A stretch of DNA of 64,000 nt, taken from Paenibacillus phyllosphaerae (GTDB taxonomy: Bacteria > Bacillota > Bacilli > Paenibacillales > Paenibacillaceae). Each line of letters starts with the position of its first letter. Position 1 is the stretch's first letter. The stretch covers positions 1-64,000 of the forward strand of contig NZ_JACHXK010000017.1 in NCBI RefSeq assembly GCF_014192105.1, given 5' to 3'. The notes under the pieces are model-generated. The model was not told the origin of the DNA, made no database searches, and saw only the letters and a list, made by a program, of their open reading frames with translations. The position numbers were made by a program, and so were the translations under genes. Shown here piece after piece: positions 9,011 through 18,415 of this stretch.

Positions 9011-10297
9011 ATGCGTACGCTGCGTGCGAAGGACTTCGGCTTAACACGCGAAGTCGAATATGGAACACCAGAGCAGAACGAGGCGGTCAGCCAGATCGTC
9101 GAAGGGGTGCGCACGAAGGGCGACGCCGCGCTGCTCGATTATACGGAGAAGTTCGACCGGGTGAAACTGGAGGCGGCTCAGTTACGCGTTACCGAGGCGG
9201 AAATTCAGGAAGCCTACAACCATGTGGAAGCGGACTTCCTGGTCGCGATCCGCGAGGCGGCGGCCAATATCCGTTCCTTCCATGAGAAGCAGATGCGCCA
9301 GTCCTGGGTGGATGTACAGCCGGACGGTACGATGCTCGGTCAGATTCTACGTCCGCTCAAACGAGTCGGCGTCTATGTACCCGGCGGCAAAGCGGCTTAC
9401 CCGTCCTCCGTGCTGATGAACGTCATTCCGGCGCAAGTGGCAGGGGTTCCCGAGATCGTCATGGTTACGCCGCCGGCTACAGGCGGCAAGGCGGGTATCG
9501 ATCCGTACATTCTCGTCGCGGCAGCGGAAGCGGGCGTCCAAGAGATGTACCGCGTCGGCGGCGCGCAGGCAATAGCAGCGCTGGCTTACGGAACGGCGAC
9601 GATTGCGCCGGTCGATAAAATTACCGGCCCGGGCAATATCTTCGTGGCGCTTGCGAAGCGCGCCGTATTCGGCGCAGTCGATATCGATAGCATTGCCGGA
9701 CCGAGCGAGATCGTCGTGTTGGCCGATGATACGGCCGATGCCGCTTACGTAGCGGCGGATCTGCTCTCGCAGGCCGAGCATGACGAGATGGCTTCGGCGA
9801 TTCTGGTCACAACGTCGGCGAAGCTAGGCGAGGCGGTGGCCGCTGAGGTAGAGAAGCAGCTGGCGACGCTGCCGAAAGCCGACATTGCCCGTGCATCCAT
9901 TGAAGCGAACGGCGCGGTATTGCTGGCGGATACGCTTAATGAAGCGATTGAAGCGGTGAATCGGATGGCGCCGGAGCATCTGGAGGTTATGGTTAACGAG
10001 CCGATGTCGATCCTCGGCCGGATCGAGAATGCGGGAGCGATCTTTGTCGGACCGTACAGCTCGGAACCGGTTGGCGACTATTTTGCGGGACCGAACCACA
10101 TCCTTCCGACGAACGGCACGGCGCGCTTCTCCTCCCCGGTGAACGTGGATGATTTCGTGAAGAAATCGAGCCTTATCTACTACAGCAAGGACGCGCTGCT
10201 CGCGAACGGGGAGAAGATTATGACGCTGGCCCGCCACGAGGGGCTCGAAGCGCATGCCCGCGCGATCGAAATCCGCCTGGAGCGGGAAGGCAACTAA
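9011..10297 (+). CDS. hisD: Histidinol dehydrogenase
   Basis: A 428-residue enzyme for the last two oxidations to histidine. Visible hallmarks are [18 protein letters not shown] near residue 117, the GPGN.FVALAKR segment, and the zinc-site region [11 protein letters not shown]...[12 protein letters not shown] near residues 235-260. Start is ATG after AAGGGGG. It lies 90 bases after hisG, the largest spacing in the first half of the operon. Confidence 0.96.
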   Translation: MRTLRAKDFGLTREVEYGTPEQNEAVSQIVEGVRTKGDAALLDYTEKFDRVKLEAAQLRVTEAEIQEAYNHVEADFLVAIREAAANIRSFHEKQMRQSWVDVQPDGTMLGQILRPLKRVGVYVPGGKAAYPSSVLMNVIPAQVAGVPEIVMVTPPATGGKAGIDPYILVAAAEAGVQEMYRVGGAQAIAALAYGTATIAPVDKITGPGNIFVALAKRAVFGAVDIDSIAGPSEIVVLADDTADAAYVAADLLSQAEHDEMASAILVTTSAKLGEAVAAEVEKQLATLPKADIARASIEANGAVLLADTLNEAIEAVNRMAPEHLEVMVNEPMSILGRIENAGAIFVGPYSSEPVGDYFAGPNHILPTNGTARFSSPVNVDDFVKKSSLIYYSKDALLANGEKIMTLARHEGLEAHARAIEIRLEREGN

Positions 10298-10348
10298 GAG
10301 ACGAACGTGCAATTATTTTTCATATGAGAGAAAGAAGGGCCCAAGAAC

Positions 10349-10948
10349 ATGGCAGACAACGTGATTCGCGCAGCCGAGGTGGCGCGCAAGACGAACGAGA
10401 CCGACATTAAGCTCGCATTCGCAATCGACGGCACGGGTACGTCGAATATCGAGACGGATGTGCCTTTCCTGAACCACATGCTGGATCTGTTCACCAAGCA
10501 CGGACAGTTCGATCTGACCGTGGATGCCCGCGGCGACGTCGATATCGATGACCACCACACGGTAGAAGACATCGGTATCTGTCTGGGCCAGACTATCCTG
10601 GAAGGACTGGGCGACAAACGCGGCATTAAGCGCTACGCTTCCGTCTTCGTGCCGATGGATGAGGCACTCGCGCAGGTCGTGATCGACATCTCGGGACGTC
10701 CGCATTTCGAGTATCGCGCGCAATATCCTTCCCAGCAGGTCGGCAGCTTCTCTACTGAGCTCGTTCATGAGTTCCTCTGGAAGCTGGCGCTTGAAGCGCG
10801 GCTGACGCTTCACGTTATCGTGCACTACGGGCAGAACACCCATCATATGATCGAGGCAGTATTCAAGGCGCTTGGACGTGCGCTTGACGAAGCGACAAGC
10901 ATCGATCCACGCGTACAAGGAGTGCCTTCGACGAAAGGAGTGCTGTAG
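10349..10948 (+). CDS. hisB: Imidazoleglycerol-phosphate dehydratase
   Basis: A 199-residue monofunctional dehydratase. Manganese-site motifs are FLNHMLDLFTKHG and DIDDHHTVEDIG in the first half, and their repeat HHMIEAVFKALGRAL in the second half. Because it lacks the phosphatase domain of the enterobacterial HisB, a separate histidinol phosphatase is needed; hisJ at 13264 supplies it. hisH starts one base after its stop. Confidence 0.95.
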   Translation: MADNVIRAAEVARKTNETDIKLAFAIDGTGTSNIETDVPFLNHMLDLFTKHGQFDLTVDARGDVDIDDHHTVEDIGICLGQTILEGLGDKRGIKRYASVFVPMDEALAQVVIDISGRPHFEYRAQYPSQQVGSFSTELVHEFLWKLALEARLTLHVIVHYGQNTHHMIEAVFKALGRALDEATSIDPRVQGVPSTKGVL

Positions 10949-10949
10949 G

Positions 10950-11558
10950 ATGATCGCGATCATCGATTACGGCATGGGCAATCTCCATAGCGTGAGCAAG
11001 GCCGTCGAGCGTCTCGGGTACGAGGCGGTCGTCACGTCTGACGAGCAGGAAATCATGGCCGCAGACGGCGCGATTCTTCCTGGCGTAGGGGCCTTCGGCG
11101 ACGCAATGGAGAACTTGCGCAGCACGGGAATGGATGCGGTGACCAAACGCTATGCGGCGTCCGGCAAGCCGCTCCTCGGCATTTGTCTCGGCATGCAGCT
11201 ATTGTTCGAGCAGAGCGAAGAGCACGGCGTGAACGAGGGGCTTGCACTGCTGCCGGGGGCGGTCATTCGATTCCAAGGGGACTACAAGATTCCGCATATG
11301 GGCTGGAACAAACTCCGCTTTGAGCAGGAGAGCCCGTTGTTCACCGGACTTGAAGAAGGGCACGTATACTTCGTCCATTCCTTCCATGCGAAACCGGGGC
11401 GCGCAGGCGATCTGCTCGCTACAACCGACTATTATCAGCCGGTGACGGCGATCGTCGGGCACGACAATGTATACGGCATGCAGTTCCATCCGGAGAAGAG
11501 CGGGGAGCTCGGCACGCAGCTGCTGCGCAACTTCCTCGCCTTAACCGGGACGCGTTAA
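10950..11558 (+). CDS. hisH: Imidazole glycerol phosphate synthase, glutaminase subunit
   Basis: A 202-residue class I glutamine amidotransferase that feeds ammonia to HisF. The nucleophile Cys is in GICLGMQLLFE, and the His/Glu pair in MQFHPEKSG near residue 182. The start is the ATG at 10950 opening MIAIIDYGMGN, preceded by AAAGGAG; the reading frame is open further upstream inside hisB but this is overlap. In related genomes hisA follows directly; here it does not. Confidence 0.95.
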   Translation: MIAIIDYGMGNLHSVSKAVERLGYEAVVTSDEQEIMAADGAILPGVGAFGDAMENLRSTGMDAVTKRYAASGKPLLGICLGMQLLFEQSEEHGVNEGLALLPGAVIRFQGDYKIPHMGWNKLRFEQESPLFTGLEEGHVYFVHSFHAKPGRAGDLLATTDYYQPVTAIVGHDNVYGMQFHPEKSGELGTQLLRNFLALTGTR

Positions 11559-11647
11559 AGTACCAAGCAGCAAGATGAAAGCTGCATGCTCGCTCGCGCA
11601 ATCAGGAGAAGCGGGCATGCAGCTGTCGAATAGGAGGTGGCCGCGTT
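11559..11647. other. hisH-hisF gap where hisA is expected
   Basis: Only 89 bases separate hisH and hisF. The gap holds an inverted repeat AGCTGCATGC (11580-11589) / GCATGCAGCT (11615-11624) and the hisF ribosome site TAGGAGG. No hisA fragment could be recognised. Confidence 0.75.
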
Positions 11648-12406
11648 ATGCTGGCCAAACGGATTATTCCATGCCTGGACGTCAAGGACGGACGCGTGGT
11701 CAAAGGTGTTAATTTCGTCAATCTGCGCGATGCGGGCGACCCGGTGGAGCTGGCGTCCACTTACGATAAAGAAGGCGCAGACGAGCTCGTATTCCTGGAT
11801 ATATCGGCTTCGCACGAAGGCCGCGCCACGATGGTCGATGTCGTGCGCAAGACTGCAGGCGAGATCACGATTCCGTTCACGGTGGGCGGGGGCATTGCCC
11901 ATGTCGACGACATGAAGCGGCTGCTGCGCGCCGGCGCGGACAAGATTGGCATCAACACGGCCGCTGTCGTGAATCCCACGCTCGTGAAGGACGGGGCGAG
12001 GAAGTTCGGCTCGCAATGCATCGTCGTCGCGATCGATGCACGCTTCAACCCGGAATGGGGCGAGTGGGAAGTGTATACGCACGGCGGACGCAAAGCGACG
12101 GGCATCAAGGCGCTCGCTTGGGCGCAAGAGGTCGAGCGCCTTGGCGCAGGCGAGATTCTGCTCACGAGCATGGATGCGGACGGCACGAAGGATGGCTTCG
12201 ACATCAAGCTGACCCGTGCGGTATCGGATTCGCTCGGGATCCCGGTCATTGCCTCCGGCGGGGCGGGAAGAGTCGAACATTTTGCCGACGTGTTCGAAGC
12301 GGGCCGCGCGGATGCGGGCCTGGCGGCTACTATTTTTCACTATAAGGAACTGACGATCGCGGATGTGAAGGACGATCTGCGCAAAAAAGGAGTCGAGGTT
12401 CGATGA
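11648..12406 (+). CDS. hisF: Imidazole glycerol phosphate synthase, cyclase subunit
   Basis: A 252-residue TIM-barrel enzyme that makes IGP and AICAR with HisH. The catalytic aspartates are in [14 protein letters not shown] (residue 11) and VVAIDAR (around residue 130). Phosphate-binding motifs VGGGI and ASGGAG are present. The sequence is clearly HisF, not HisA: it has the HisF start [11 protein letters not shown] and the [10 protein letters not shown] segment. It overlaps hisIE by 4 bases (ATGA). Confidence 0.96.
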   Translation: MLAKRIIPCLDVKDGRVVKGVNFVNLRDAGDPVELASTYDKEGADELVFLDISASHEGRATMVDVVRKTAGEITIPFTVGGGIAHVDDMKRLLRAGADKIGINTAAVVNPTLVKDGARKFGSQCIVVAIDARFNPEWGEWEVYTHGGRKATGIKALAWAQEVERLGAGEILLTSMDADGTKDGFDIKLTRAVSDSLGIPVIASGGAGRVEHFADVFEAGRADAGLAATIFHYKELTIADVKDDLRKKGVEVR

Positions 12407-13095
12407 GTCAGAACGTCGAAACGCTGGTGCAGCAAATCAAATGGGACGCAAGCGGCCTTGTGCCGGCCGTCGTGCAGGACAGCGGCAGCAAAGAAGTGCT
12501 GATGCTTGCGTATATGAATAAGGAATCCTTGGCGAAGTCGCTGGAATCGGGCACGACCTGGTTCTGGAGCCGTTCGCGCAACGAGCTGTGGAATAAAGGC
12601 GCGACGAGCGGCCATACGCAGCGCATTGTATCGATGTCGTATGACTGCGACGGAGATACGCTGCTCGTGCGCGTGGAGCAGCAAGGCCCGGCTTGCCATA
12701 CCGGCAGCTACAGCTGCTTCTACAACGCCATGGAGAGCGAAGCGGTTCAGGCCGCGACGGCTGCGGCGCAAGCCGATCGGTTCGCTGTGCTGAATCAACT
12801 GGAGAGCGTCATTGCATCGCGTCAAGCCGAGCGCCCGGAAGGCGCCTATACGACTTATCTATTCGAACATGGCGTCGATAAGATTCTGAAGAAGGTCGGC
12901 GAGGAAGCGTCCGAAGTCATTATCGCGGCGAAGAATGCGGATCTGGACGAGCTTCGTTACGAGACGAGCGACCTCATCTTCCACCTGATGGTGCTGTTAC
13001 GCGAGCGGGGGCTGCCGCTCGACGACGTGCTCGCCGAACTAGGCCGCCGTCATGGCAAGCAGAAATCGGAGTACGCTCAAAGCCAAGCCAAATAA
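12403..13095 (+). CDS. hisIE: Bifunctional PRA-CH/PRA-PH enzyme
   Basis: A 230-residue fusion. The N-terminal PR-AMP cyclohydrolase domain shows [22 protein letters not shown] and the metal-binding DCDGD.L and GPACHTG segments. The C-terminal PR-ATP pyrophosphohydrolase domain starts near residue 125 and has [14 protein letters not shown]. These perform steps two and three of histidine synthesis. Start ATG overlaps the end of hisF. Confidence 0.95.
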   Translation: MSQNVETLVQQIKWDASGLVPAVVQDSGSKEVLMLAYMNKESLAKSLESGTTWFWSRSRNELWNKGATSGHTQRIVSMSYDCDGDTLLVRVEQQGPACHTGSYSCFYNAMESEAVQAATAAAQADRFAVLNQLESVIASRQAERPEGAYTTYLFEHGVDKILKKVGEEASEVIIAAKNADLDELRYETSDLIFHLMVLLRERGLPLDDVLAELGRRHGKQKSEYAQSQAK

Positions 13096-13114
13096 CCAAA
13101 GCCTTAGAACGCAA

Positions 13115-13147
13115 GCCGAGCCCGCAATTACGCGCAAGCTCGGTTTT
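13115..13147 (+). terminator. Possible terminator after hisIE
   Basis: Short stem CCGAGC/GCTCGG with a long loop followed by TTTT. Confidence 0.4.
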
Positions 13148-13263
13148 ACGTGCGTCTAGAGGTAGATGGGCGTGCTTTGGCAACAAGCAGCGACGCAAGA
13201 ATAAAGCTTCCTGTGCTCACTTAAAGCTTTACCTGTAACTGAATTGAAGGGGGTCATTTGCCT

Positions 13264-14070
13264 ATGAAAATCGACTACCATACGCATCATGTACGCTGCG
13301 GCCATGCGGTCGGGACGCTAGAGGAGTACGTGAAGCAGGGCGTCGCCATCGGTCTTGATCAGCTTGGATTATCCGATCATATGCCGCTCCTGCACGTGGA
13401 TCCGGCGACTTATTATCCCGAGATGGCAATGGCCATGGAAGAGCTGCCGCGATACGTGGAAGAGGCTTTCTCGCTGAAAGAAAAATATAAAGGCCAGATT
13501 GATATTCGCGTCGGCTTAGAGGGAGACTATATCGAAGGCTCCGAGGAAGCGATTGAACGGATCGTGAAGGCGTATCCCTGGGACTATGTCATCGGCTCGG
13601 TTCATTTCCTCGGGACATGGGACATTTCTGACTTCCGCCAGACGCATGAGTGGGAAGGCAAAGACAAACTGGCGGTCTATGAGCAATACTATGATGCGGT
13701 CCAGAAAGCATGCGCAACCGGATTCTATGATTATATCGGCCATATCGACGTGATTAAGCGCTTCGGCTTCAAGCCGGATGCCGATGTTACCCATCTAGAG
13801 GACGCGGCGCTCGCGGCAGTGAAGGCGAACAATCTGGCCATCGAGCTGAATGCCTCCGGCCTAAGAATGCCGGTGGCGGAGATGTTCCCGAGCCGCAGAA
13901 TGCTTGAGAACGCGCTTGCGCTCGGCATTCCGCTGACGATCGGCTCCGATGCGCATCAGCCGGAACGGCTCGGACAATATTTAGATGAAGCGCGTATGGT
14001 GCTGAAAGAAGTCGGATTTACGCAGCTGGCTACGTATGAGGGCCGAAAACGAATCATGGTCGATTTTTGA
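13264..14070 (+). CDS. hisJ: Histidinol-phosphatase, PHP family
   Basis: A 268-residue PHP-domain phosphoesterase that converts histidinol phosphate to histidinol. Metal-binding motifs are DYHTHHVRCGHA at the N-terminus, GLSDHMP, GLEGDYI, GSVHFL, YIGHIDVIKRFG and GSDAHQPERLG. The ATG at 13264 is 10 bases after AAGGGGG; the in-frame TTG at 13258 is too close. It supplies the phosphatase missing from hisB, and its place after the operon fits a histidine role. Confidence 0.92.
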   Translation: MKIDYHTHHVRCGHAVGTLEEYVKQGVAIGLDQLGLSDHMPLLHVDPATYYPEMAMAMEELPRYVEEAFSLKEKYKGQIDIRVGLEGDYIEGSEEAIERIVKAYPWDYVIGSVHFLGTWDISDFRQTHEWEGKDKLAVYEQYYDAVQKACATGFYDYIGHIDVIKRFGFKPDADVTHLEDAALAAVKANNLAIELNASGLRMPVAEMFPSRRMLENALALGIPLTIGSDAHQPERLGQYLDEARMVLKEVGFTQLATYEGRKRIMVDF

Positions 14071-14094
14071 ATTATTATGAATTCCATGTATAAT
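14067..14094 (+). promoter_or_regulatory. Promoter of the PRPP synthetase gene
   Basis: TTGAAT (14067-14072), 16-base spacer and a perfect TATAAT (14089-14094), 80 bases before the start codon and overlapping the end of hisJ. Confidence 0.6.
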
Positions 14095-14173
14095 GGAGAA
14101 TGTCGAAACAAAGCTACGTTTAATAACATGCAAATTAAGTAAATTAAGTGGTCTAATCGCTCAGGAGGGTATC

Positions 14174-15124
14174 ATGTTTAGCGACAAGGTGCGAATTTTT
14201 TCGGGTTCGTCGAATCCGAAGCTTGCCGAGAATATCGCTGCCGAACTCGGCATTGGTCTCGGTAAAATTAAAGTGTCCCGTTTCAAAAGCGGCGAGATTT
14301 ATGTTCACTACGAGGAAACGATCCGTAACTGCGACGTGTTCCTTGTACAATCGTTCTCGCATCCGATCAATGATCATTTTGTCGAGCTGCTAGTCATGAT
14401 TGACGCCGCAAAACGCGCATCGGCGCGCACGGTGAATATTGTTGTGCCTTACTACGGCTATGCACGTCAAGAACGCAAAGCAGCACCGCGCGAGCCGATC
14501 TCGGCGAAAATGCTTGCGGACGTTCTGAGCACGGTCGGCGCTACGCGTGTCGTGACGATCGACCTTCATGCTCCAGCTATCCAGGGCTTCTTCAACATCC
14601 CAGTCGATCATCTGACCGGTCTTGACTTGATCAGCGACTACTTGAAACTGAAGGACATTCCGAATCCGGTCGTCGTATCCCCGGATGCGGGACGCGCTTC
14701 GACGGCCGAGAAGCTCGCCAACTATCTTGATGCGCCGTTTGCAATCATGATCAAGAAGCGCCCGGCCCATAACGAGTCCATCATCACGCACGTTATTGGC
14801 GACGTTGAAGGCCAGACGCCGATCATCATCGAGGACTTGATTGATACCGGTACAACCATCGTCAACGTGGTAGAAGGACTGAAGGAGCGCGGAGCGCATG
14901 ACGTATACGTCTGTGCGACCCACCCGCTGTTCTCGGGTCCTGCCCTACAGCGATTGGACCATCCGAATATTAAGGAAGTTGTCGTTACCGACTCTATCGC
15001 CCTGCCGGACAATCGTTCGGACCGGTTCACGGTATTGTCTGTCGCACCGATTCTTGCTGAGACTGTCCGCATCATTATCGAGGGCGGATCAATCAGTACG
15101 CTATTCAAAAACGCGGGTATCTAA
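14174..15124 (+). CDS. Ribose-phosphate pyrophosphokinase, diverged paralogue
   Basis: A 316-residue PRPP synthetase, start MFSDKVRIFSG after AGGAGGG. The fold signature is clear: RFKSGEIYVHYEETIR, VPYYGYARQERKA, DLHAPAIQGFF. Several active-site segments differ from housekeeping Prs. The usual VVSPDHGGVTRARKLA reads VVSPDAGRASTAEKLA, the flexible-loop region KRRPRPN reads KKRPAHNES, and the PRPP loop DDIIDTAGT reads EDLIDTGTT. In Bacillus the main prs gene is next to glmU, so this is probably a second copy. Placed after the his genes, it may supply PRPP for HisG, but the changes raise the possibility of altered activity or regulation. Confidence 0.88.
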   Translation: MFSDKVRIFSGSSNPKLAENIAAELGIGLGKIKVSRFKSGEIYVHYEETIRNCDVFLVQSFSHPINDHFVELLVMIDAAKRASARTVNIVVPYYGYARQERKAAPREPISAKMLADVLSTVGATRVVTIDLHAPAIQGFFNIPVDHLTGLDLISDYLKLKDIPNPVVVSPDAGRASTAEKLANYLDAPFAIMIKKRPAHNESIITHVIGDVEGQTPIIIEDLIDTGTTIVNVVEGLKERGAHDVYVCATHPLFSGPALQRLDHPNIKEVVVTDSIALPDNRSDRFTVLSVAPILAETVRIIIEGGSISTLFKNAGI

Positions 15125-15262
15125 GCGGCAGTTATCGCCGCAAGAACACCGCTATGAAGCACTACAGAAAATCGCGGACGAGCCACTATGCGTATCAGGC
15201 AGCAGGCTGCAAGGCTTCACTTCAGCAAGACATGTGCTTGCGAAGAGGAGGGCTTGCAGTGA

Positions 15263-15299
15263 TGCGGGCTTTGGAACGACGGGCTACGTCCGCGTTTTT
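15263..15299 (+). terminator. Probable terminator before the TPR gene
   Basis: Stem GCGGGC/GTCCGC (one G-U pair) followed by GTTTTTGCC. The 15125-15262 stretch before it shows no gene. Confidence 0.45.
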
Positions 15300-15336
15300 G
15301 CCACATTATTCTTTCGTGTATGGATAGGCCGTGCTA

Positions 15337-15345
15337 TGGTATAAT
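15337..15345 (+). promoter_or_regulatory. Extended -10 promoter of the TPR gene
   Basis: TGGTATAAT at 15337-15345 is an extended -10 element with a perfect TATAAT, 40 bases before the start codon. Confidence 0.55.
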
Positions 15346-15385
15346 CGTAGCAACTTTGATGATGTACCGGGGAGGTGCCTTGCGA

Positions 15386-17137
15386 ATGAAAGAGAGGAAA
15401 CGTGCGGCTTCAGGTAGTCATAAAACGAATGTGATACCGGTTCATTGGGACGCGACGTTCTTTTTCGAGCGAGCCGTGCGCTCGCTGGATCGATATCATT
15501 ATGACAAGGCACTGAAGTATTTCCGCCGCGCGGTGGAGTACGAGCCGGACAATCCGGTTAACCATTGCAATATGGCAGGGATTCTATCGGAGATGGGCAA
15601 TTACGAGGAATCCAACCGTGTCTTGAAACGCGTTGTCGATGAACTCGATCCGGAAATGACGGAATGCCATTTCTATATGGCGAACAATTTTGCCAACATG
15701 GAGCAGTATGAATCCGCCGAGGATGCGCTCATCCGCTATCTGGAGCTGGACGCCGAAGGCCAGTTCCTGGAGGAAGCCGAAGAGATGATGGAGCTGCTTC
15801 ATTATGAGTTGGAGCGTCCAATGAAGCTTGCGTCGGTCAAGGCGCGCGAAGGTTATTTCGAGCATGACCAGGCAAGGGCGATGCTGGAGGAAGGCAAGTT
15901 CGTGGAGGCGGTCCGCCTGCTCGAGAGCATTGTCGAGAAGAATGGGGAATTCCTTGCAGCACGCAACAATTTGGCGTTGGCCTATTATTACATGGGCATC
16001 TTCGACAAGGCGATGGCAGCGATCCAAGAAGTGCTCGCGATTGAACCCGGCAATTTGCACGCGCTGTGCAATTTGGCGATTTTCTATCAGCATGAGAGCA
16101 ATGAGGAGGCGCTTCGTCCGCTCGTTGTGCAGCTGTGCAAAATGGTGCCTTTCCACCAGGAGCATGTGTTCAAGATGGCGACCACGATGGGCATCTTGGG
16201 CGAGCACGGCGAAGCGTACCGTCATTTTGCCCGGCTGATGCGGGAAGGCGCTCTGCGCGCCGATGCCTGCTTGTACCACTATACGGCTGTAGCGGCATGG
16301 AACATGGGTCGGATGGATGAAGCGGAGCGGCACTGGATACAAGCCGGTAAGCTGGATCCGAAGTCGAACGTGCCTGACTATTATCTCGAGCTGGTGGAAC
16401 GCGTTCGGGGCGGCGGTGAGATGGCCACGGCCAGCTATCACTACCATCTGCCGTTCGAAGAGCAGTTCAAGCTATGGGAGAAGTCGAGCGAGGCGCTGCC
16501 GGATCACCTGAAGCGGGATCCGCTCGTGCGTTCGTCGTTCTTCTGGGCGCTGCGCCACGGCGATCGGAGCACGAAGCTGCAAGTGATTCAAGCGCTCGGC
16601 ATGATTGCGGACAATGAAGTGAAAGACGCGCTCAAGTCCTTTATTCAGGAGGCGCAGGAAGACGACTATCTGAAGCGGATCGCGATCTTCGTCTTGCGTT
16701 CGATGGGTGTTCACGAATCGCTGAATGCGATTCTCGAAGGGCAGGAGACGATCATCGAGCATAGCCGAATGCCGTCGCGCCTTCCGGTCTGGGAAGAGAA
16801 GTGGCAAGATGTGCTCGAGGCCGCGCTTAGCCGGATGAATAAGCAGTACGATTTGGTGCAGCAGCATGATCTCTTGACCTTGTGGATCGAATTCCTGTCG
16901 AGGGTGTATCCCGATGTGCCGAAGCTCGGCAAAGTGGAAGCTTGGGCAGCTGCGCTCGAATATTTGACGGCGAAAATGCACCGCAGAACGATTTCGTATC
17001 ATGAAGTATCGCAGCGTTACGGCACTTCGATTGCCACGGTAAGCAAATGCGCCAAACGAATTGATGAAATTTGCGGGATTAAGGAGAAAATGAAAATGGT
17101 CTTCCCCGCACTCTCCGAAACGAGTAACGAATCATAA
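15386..17137 (+). CDS. TPR-repeat protein with HEAT-like and HTH segments (YvcD-type position)
   Basis: A 583-residue protein with tandem TPR motifs over residues ~25-330 (for example YHYDKALKYFRRAVEYEPDNP and YYYMGIFDKAMAAIQEVLAIEP). A HEAT-like pair follows near 395-440 (LQVIQALGMIADNEVKDALKSFI). The C-terminus has a helix-turn-helix-like segment, VSQRYGTSIATVSKCAKRI, near residue 553. Start ATG at 15386 is 10 bases after GGGGAGG. Bacillus has the shorter TPR gene yvcD between the his operon and trxB, the same place. Biochemical role unknown; the mix suggests a scaffold that may touch DNA. Confidence 0.82.
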   Translation: MKERKRAASGSHKTNVIPVHWDATFFFERAVRSLDRYHYDKALKYFRRAVEYEPDNPVNHCNMAGILSEMGNYEESNRVLKRVVDELDPEMTECHFYMANNFANMEQYESAEDALIRYLELDAEGQFLEEAEEMMELLHYELERPMKLASVKAREGYFEHDQARAMLEEGKFVEAVRLLESIVEKNGEFLAARNNLALAYYYMGIFDKAMAAIQEVLAIEPGNLHALCNLAIFYQHESNEEALRPLVVQLCKMVPFHQEHVFKMATTMGILGEHGEAYRHFARLMREGALRADACLYHYTAVAAWNMGRMDEAERHWIQAGKLDPKSNVPDYYLELVERVRGGGEMATASYHYHLPFEEQFKLWEKSSEALPDHLKRDPLVRSSFFWALRHGDRSTKLQVIQALGMIADNEVKDALKSFIQEAQEDDYLKRIAIFVLRSMGVHESLNAILEGQETIIEHSRMPSRLPVWEEKWQDVLEAALSRMNKQYDLVQQHDLLTLWIEFLSRVYPDVPKLGKVEAWAAALEYLTAKMHRRTISYHEVSQRYGTSIATVSKCAKRIDEICGIKEKMKMVFPALSETSNES

Positions 17138-17249
17138 TCCTGCTGAGCAGGATTCCCCGTGGTTCAAGGGATAAGGCTTTACCGTTTAAGAGAGGCAATC
17201 TGCAGCAGGAACGTCCCTCAAAGAACCGAATGCAAAGGAGGCTACTTCG

Positions 17250-18197
17250 ATGTATAAAGCGATTATTATTGGAACAGGTCCAGCCGGATTAACGGCCGCC
17301 ATCTATCTGGCGCGGGCCAACATGAAACCGCTCGTAATTGAAGGACCTGAGCCCGGCGGACAATTGACGACGACGACAGAGGTCGAGAACTTCCCGGGTT
17401 TCCCCGAGGGGATTATGGGACCTGATCTCATGGCGAATATGCGGAAGCAAGCAGAGCGCTTCGGCGCGGAGTTCCGCACCGGATGGGTGAATTCCGTCGA
17501 CACGTCGAAACGGCCGTTCACGCTTCAGGTAGAAGGCCAAGGCGAACTGCAAGCAGAGGCGCTCATCATATCGACCGGCGCATCGGCCAAATATTTGGGG
17601 ATTCCGAACGAGCGCGAGAACGTAGGACGCGGCGTCAGCACTTGCGCAACCTGCGACGGTTTCTTCTTCCGCGGGAAGAAGATCATCGTCGTCGGCGGCG
17701 GCGACTCGGCGATGGAGGAGGCGAACTTCCTGACGCGCTTCGCATCCGAAGTGGTGCTTGTCCATCGCCGTCAAGAGATGCGCGCCTCGAAGATTATGCA
17801 GGACCGCGCCCGTGAGAACAGCAAGGTGACTTGGTCGCTGAACCGGACGCCGCTCGAAGTTGTAGCAGGACCGATGGGCGTTACGGGGCTTAAGGTACGC
17901 AATAACGAGAGCGGTCAAGAGGAAGTCATTGAAGCAAGCGGCGTCTTCATCGCGATCGGCCATACTCCGAACACGAAGTTTCTCGGCAGACAGTTGGAGG
18001 TTGACGAGACCGGCTATCTGATTACGAAGCCGGGAACGAGCGAGACGAGTATTCCGGGCATCTTCGCATGCGGCGATGTGCAGGATACAAAGTATCGGCA
18101 GGCCATTACGGCAGCGGGAAGCGGCTGTATGGCGGCGCTCGATTGCGAGAAGTATCTGGAAGGGCATGCCGTTCACGATTGGAGCCAATCGCTCTAA
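17250..18197 (+). CDS. trxB: Thioredoxin reductase
   Basis: A 315-residue FAD/NADPH flavoenzyme that reduces thioredoxin. FAD site GTGPAGLTAAIYLARANM at the N-terminus, redox-active pair in STCATCDGFF (Cys132 and Cys135), NADPH site VGGGDSAMEEANFL, and the C-terminal FAD motif IFACGDVQDTKYRQAITAAGSGC. Start ATG follows AAAGGAGG. Length and motifs are those of the low-molecular-weight bacterial enzyme. Confidence 0.97.
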   Translation: MYKAIIIGTGPAGLTAAIYLARANMKPLVIEGPEPGGQLTTTTEVENFPGFPEGIMGPDLMANMRKQAERFGAEFRTGWVNSVDTSKRPFTLQVEGQGELQAEALIISTGASAKYLGIPNERENVGRGVSTCATCDGFFFRGKKIIVVGGGDSAMEEANFLTRFASEVVLVHRRQEMRASKIMQDRARENSKVTWSLNRTPLEVVAGPMGVTGLKVRNNESGQEEVIEASGVFIAIGHTPNTKFLGRQLEVDETGYLITKPGTSETSIPGIFACGDVQDTKYRQAITAAGSGCMAALDCEKYLEGHAVHDWSQSL

Positions 18198-18258
18198 TCG
18201 ATCCTTCTGACGCTGCGTTCGAAGCGGGAGGGTTACGCTTGCCCGAAGGCTTTACGTT

Positions 18259-18290
18259 GACGCTGCCCGGATGACAGGCAGCGTCGTTTC
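18259..18290 (+). terminator. Terminator after trxB
   Basis: Perfect 9-bp stem GACGCTGCC/GGCAGCGTC, 9-base loop, followed by GTTTC. The T-run is short. Confidence 0.6.
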
Positions 18291-18340
18291 ACGTCCGAAT
18301 GCTGCGGGCAGATTCATCGGAATGTATCCCTGCGAGATGC

Positions 18341-18370
18341 TTGACCGCCTGAAAGGGCGTAACTTATAGT
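18341..18370 (+). promoter_or_regulatory. Promoter of the glucokinase gene
   Basis: TTGACC (18341-18346) and TATAGT (18365-18370) with an 18-base spacer, 45 bases before the start codon. Confidence 0.55.
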
Positions 18371-18415
18371 GGGGAAAGCAGCACCCCAACCATTATAGTA
18401 GAGGTGGCTTTATTC

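Noticed and set aside
10872..10949. N-terminal extension of hisH inside hisB
   Set aside because: The HisH family starts at MIAIIDYG, which has its own ribosome site at 10950.
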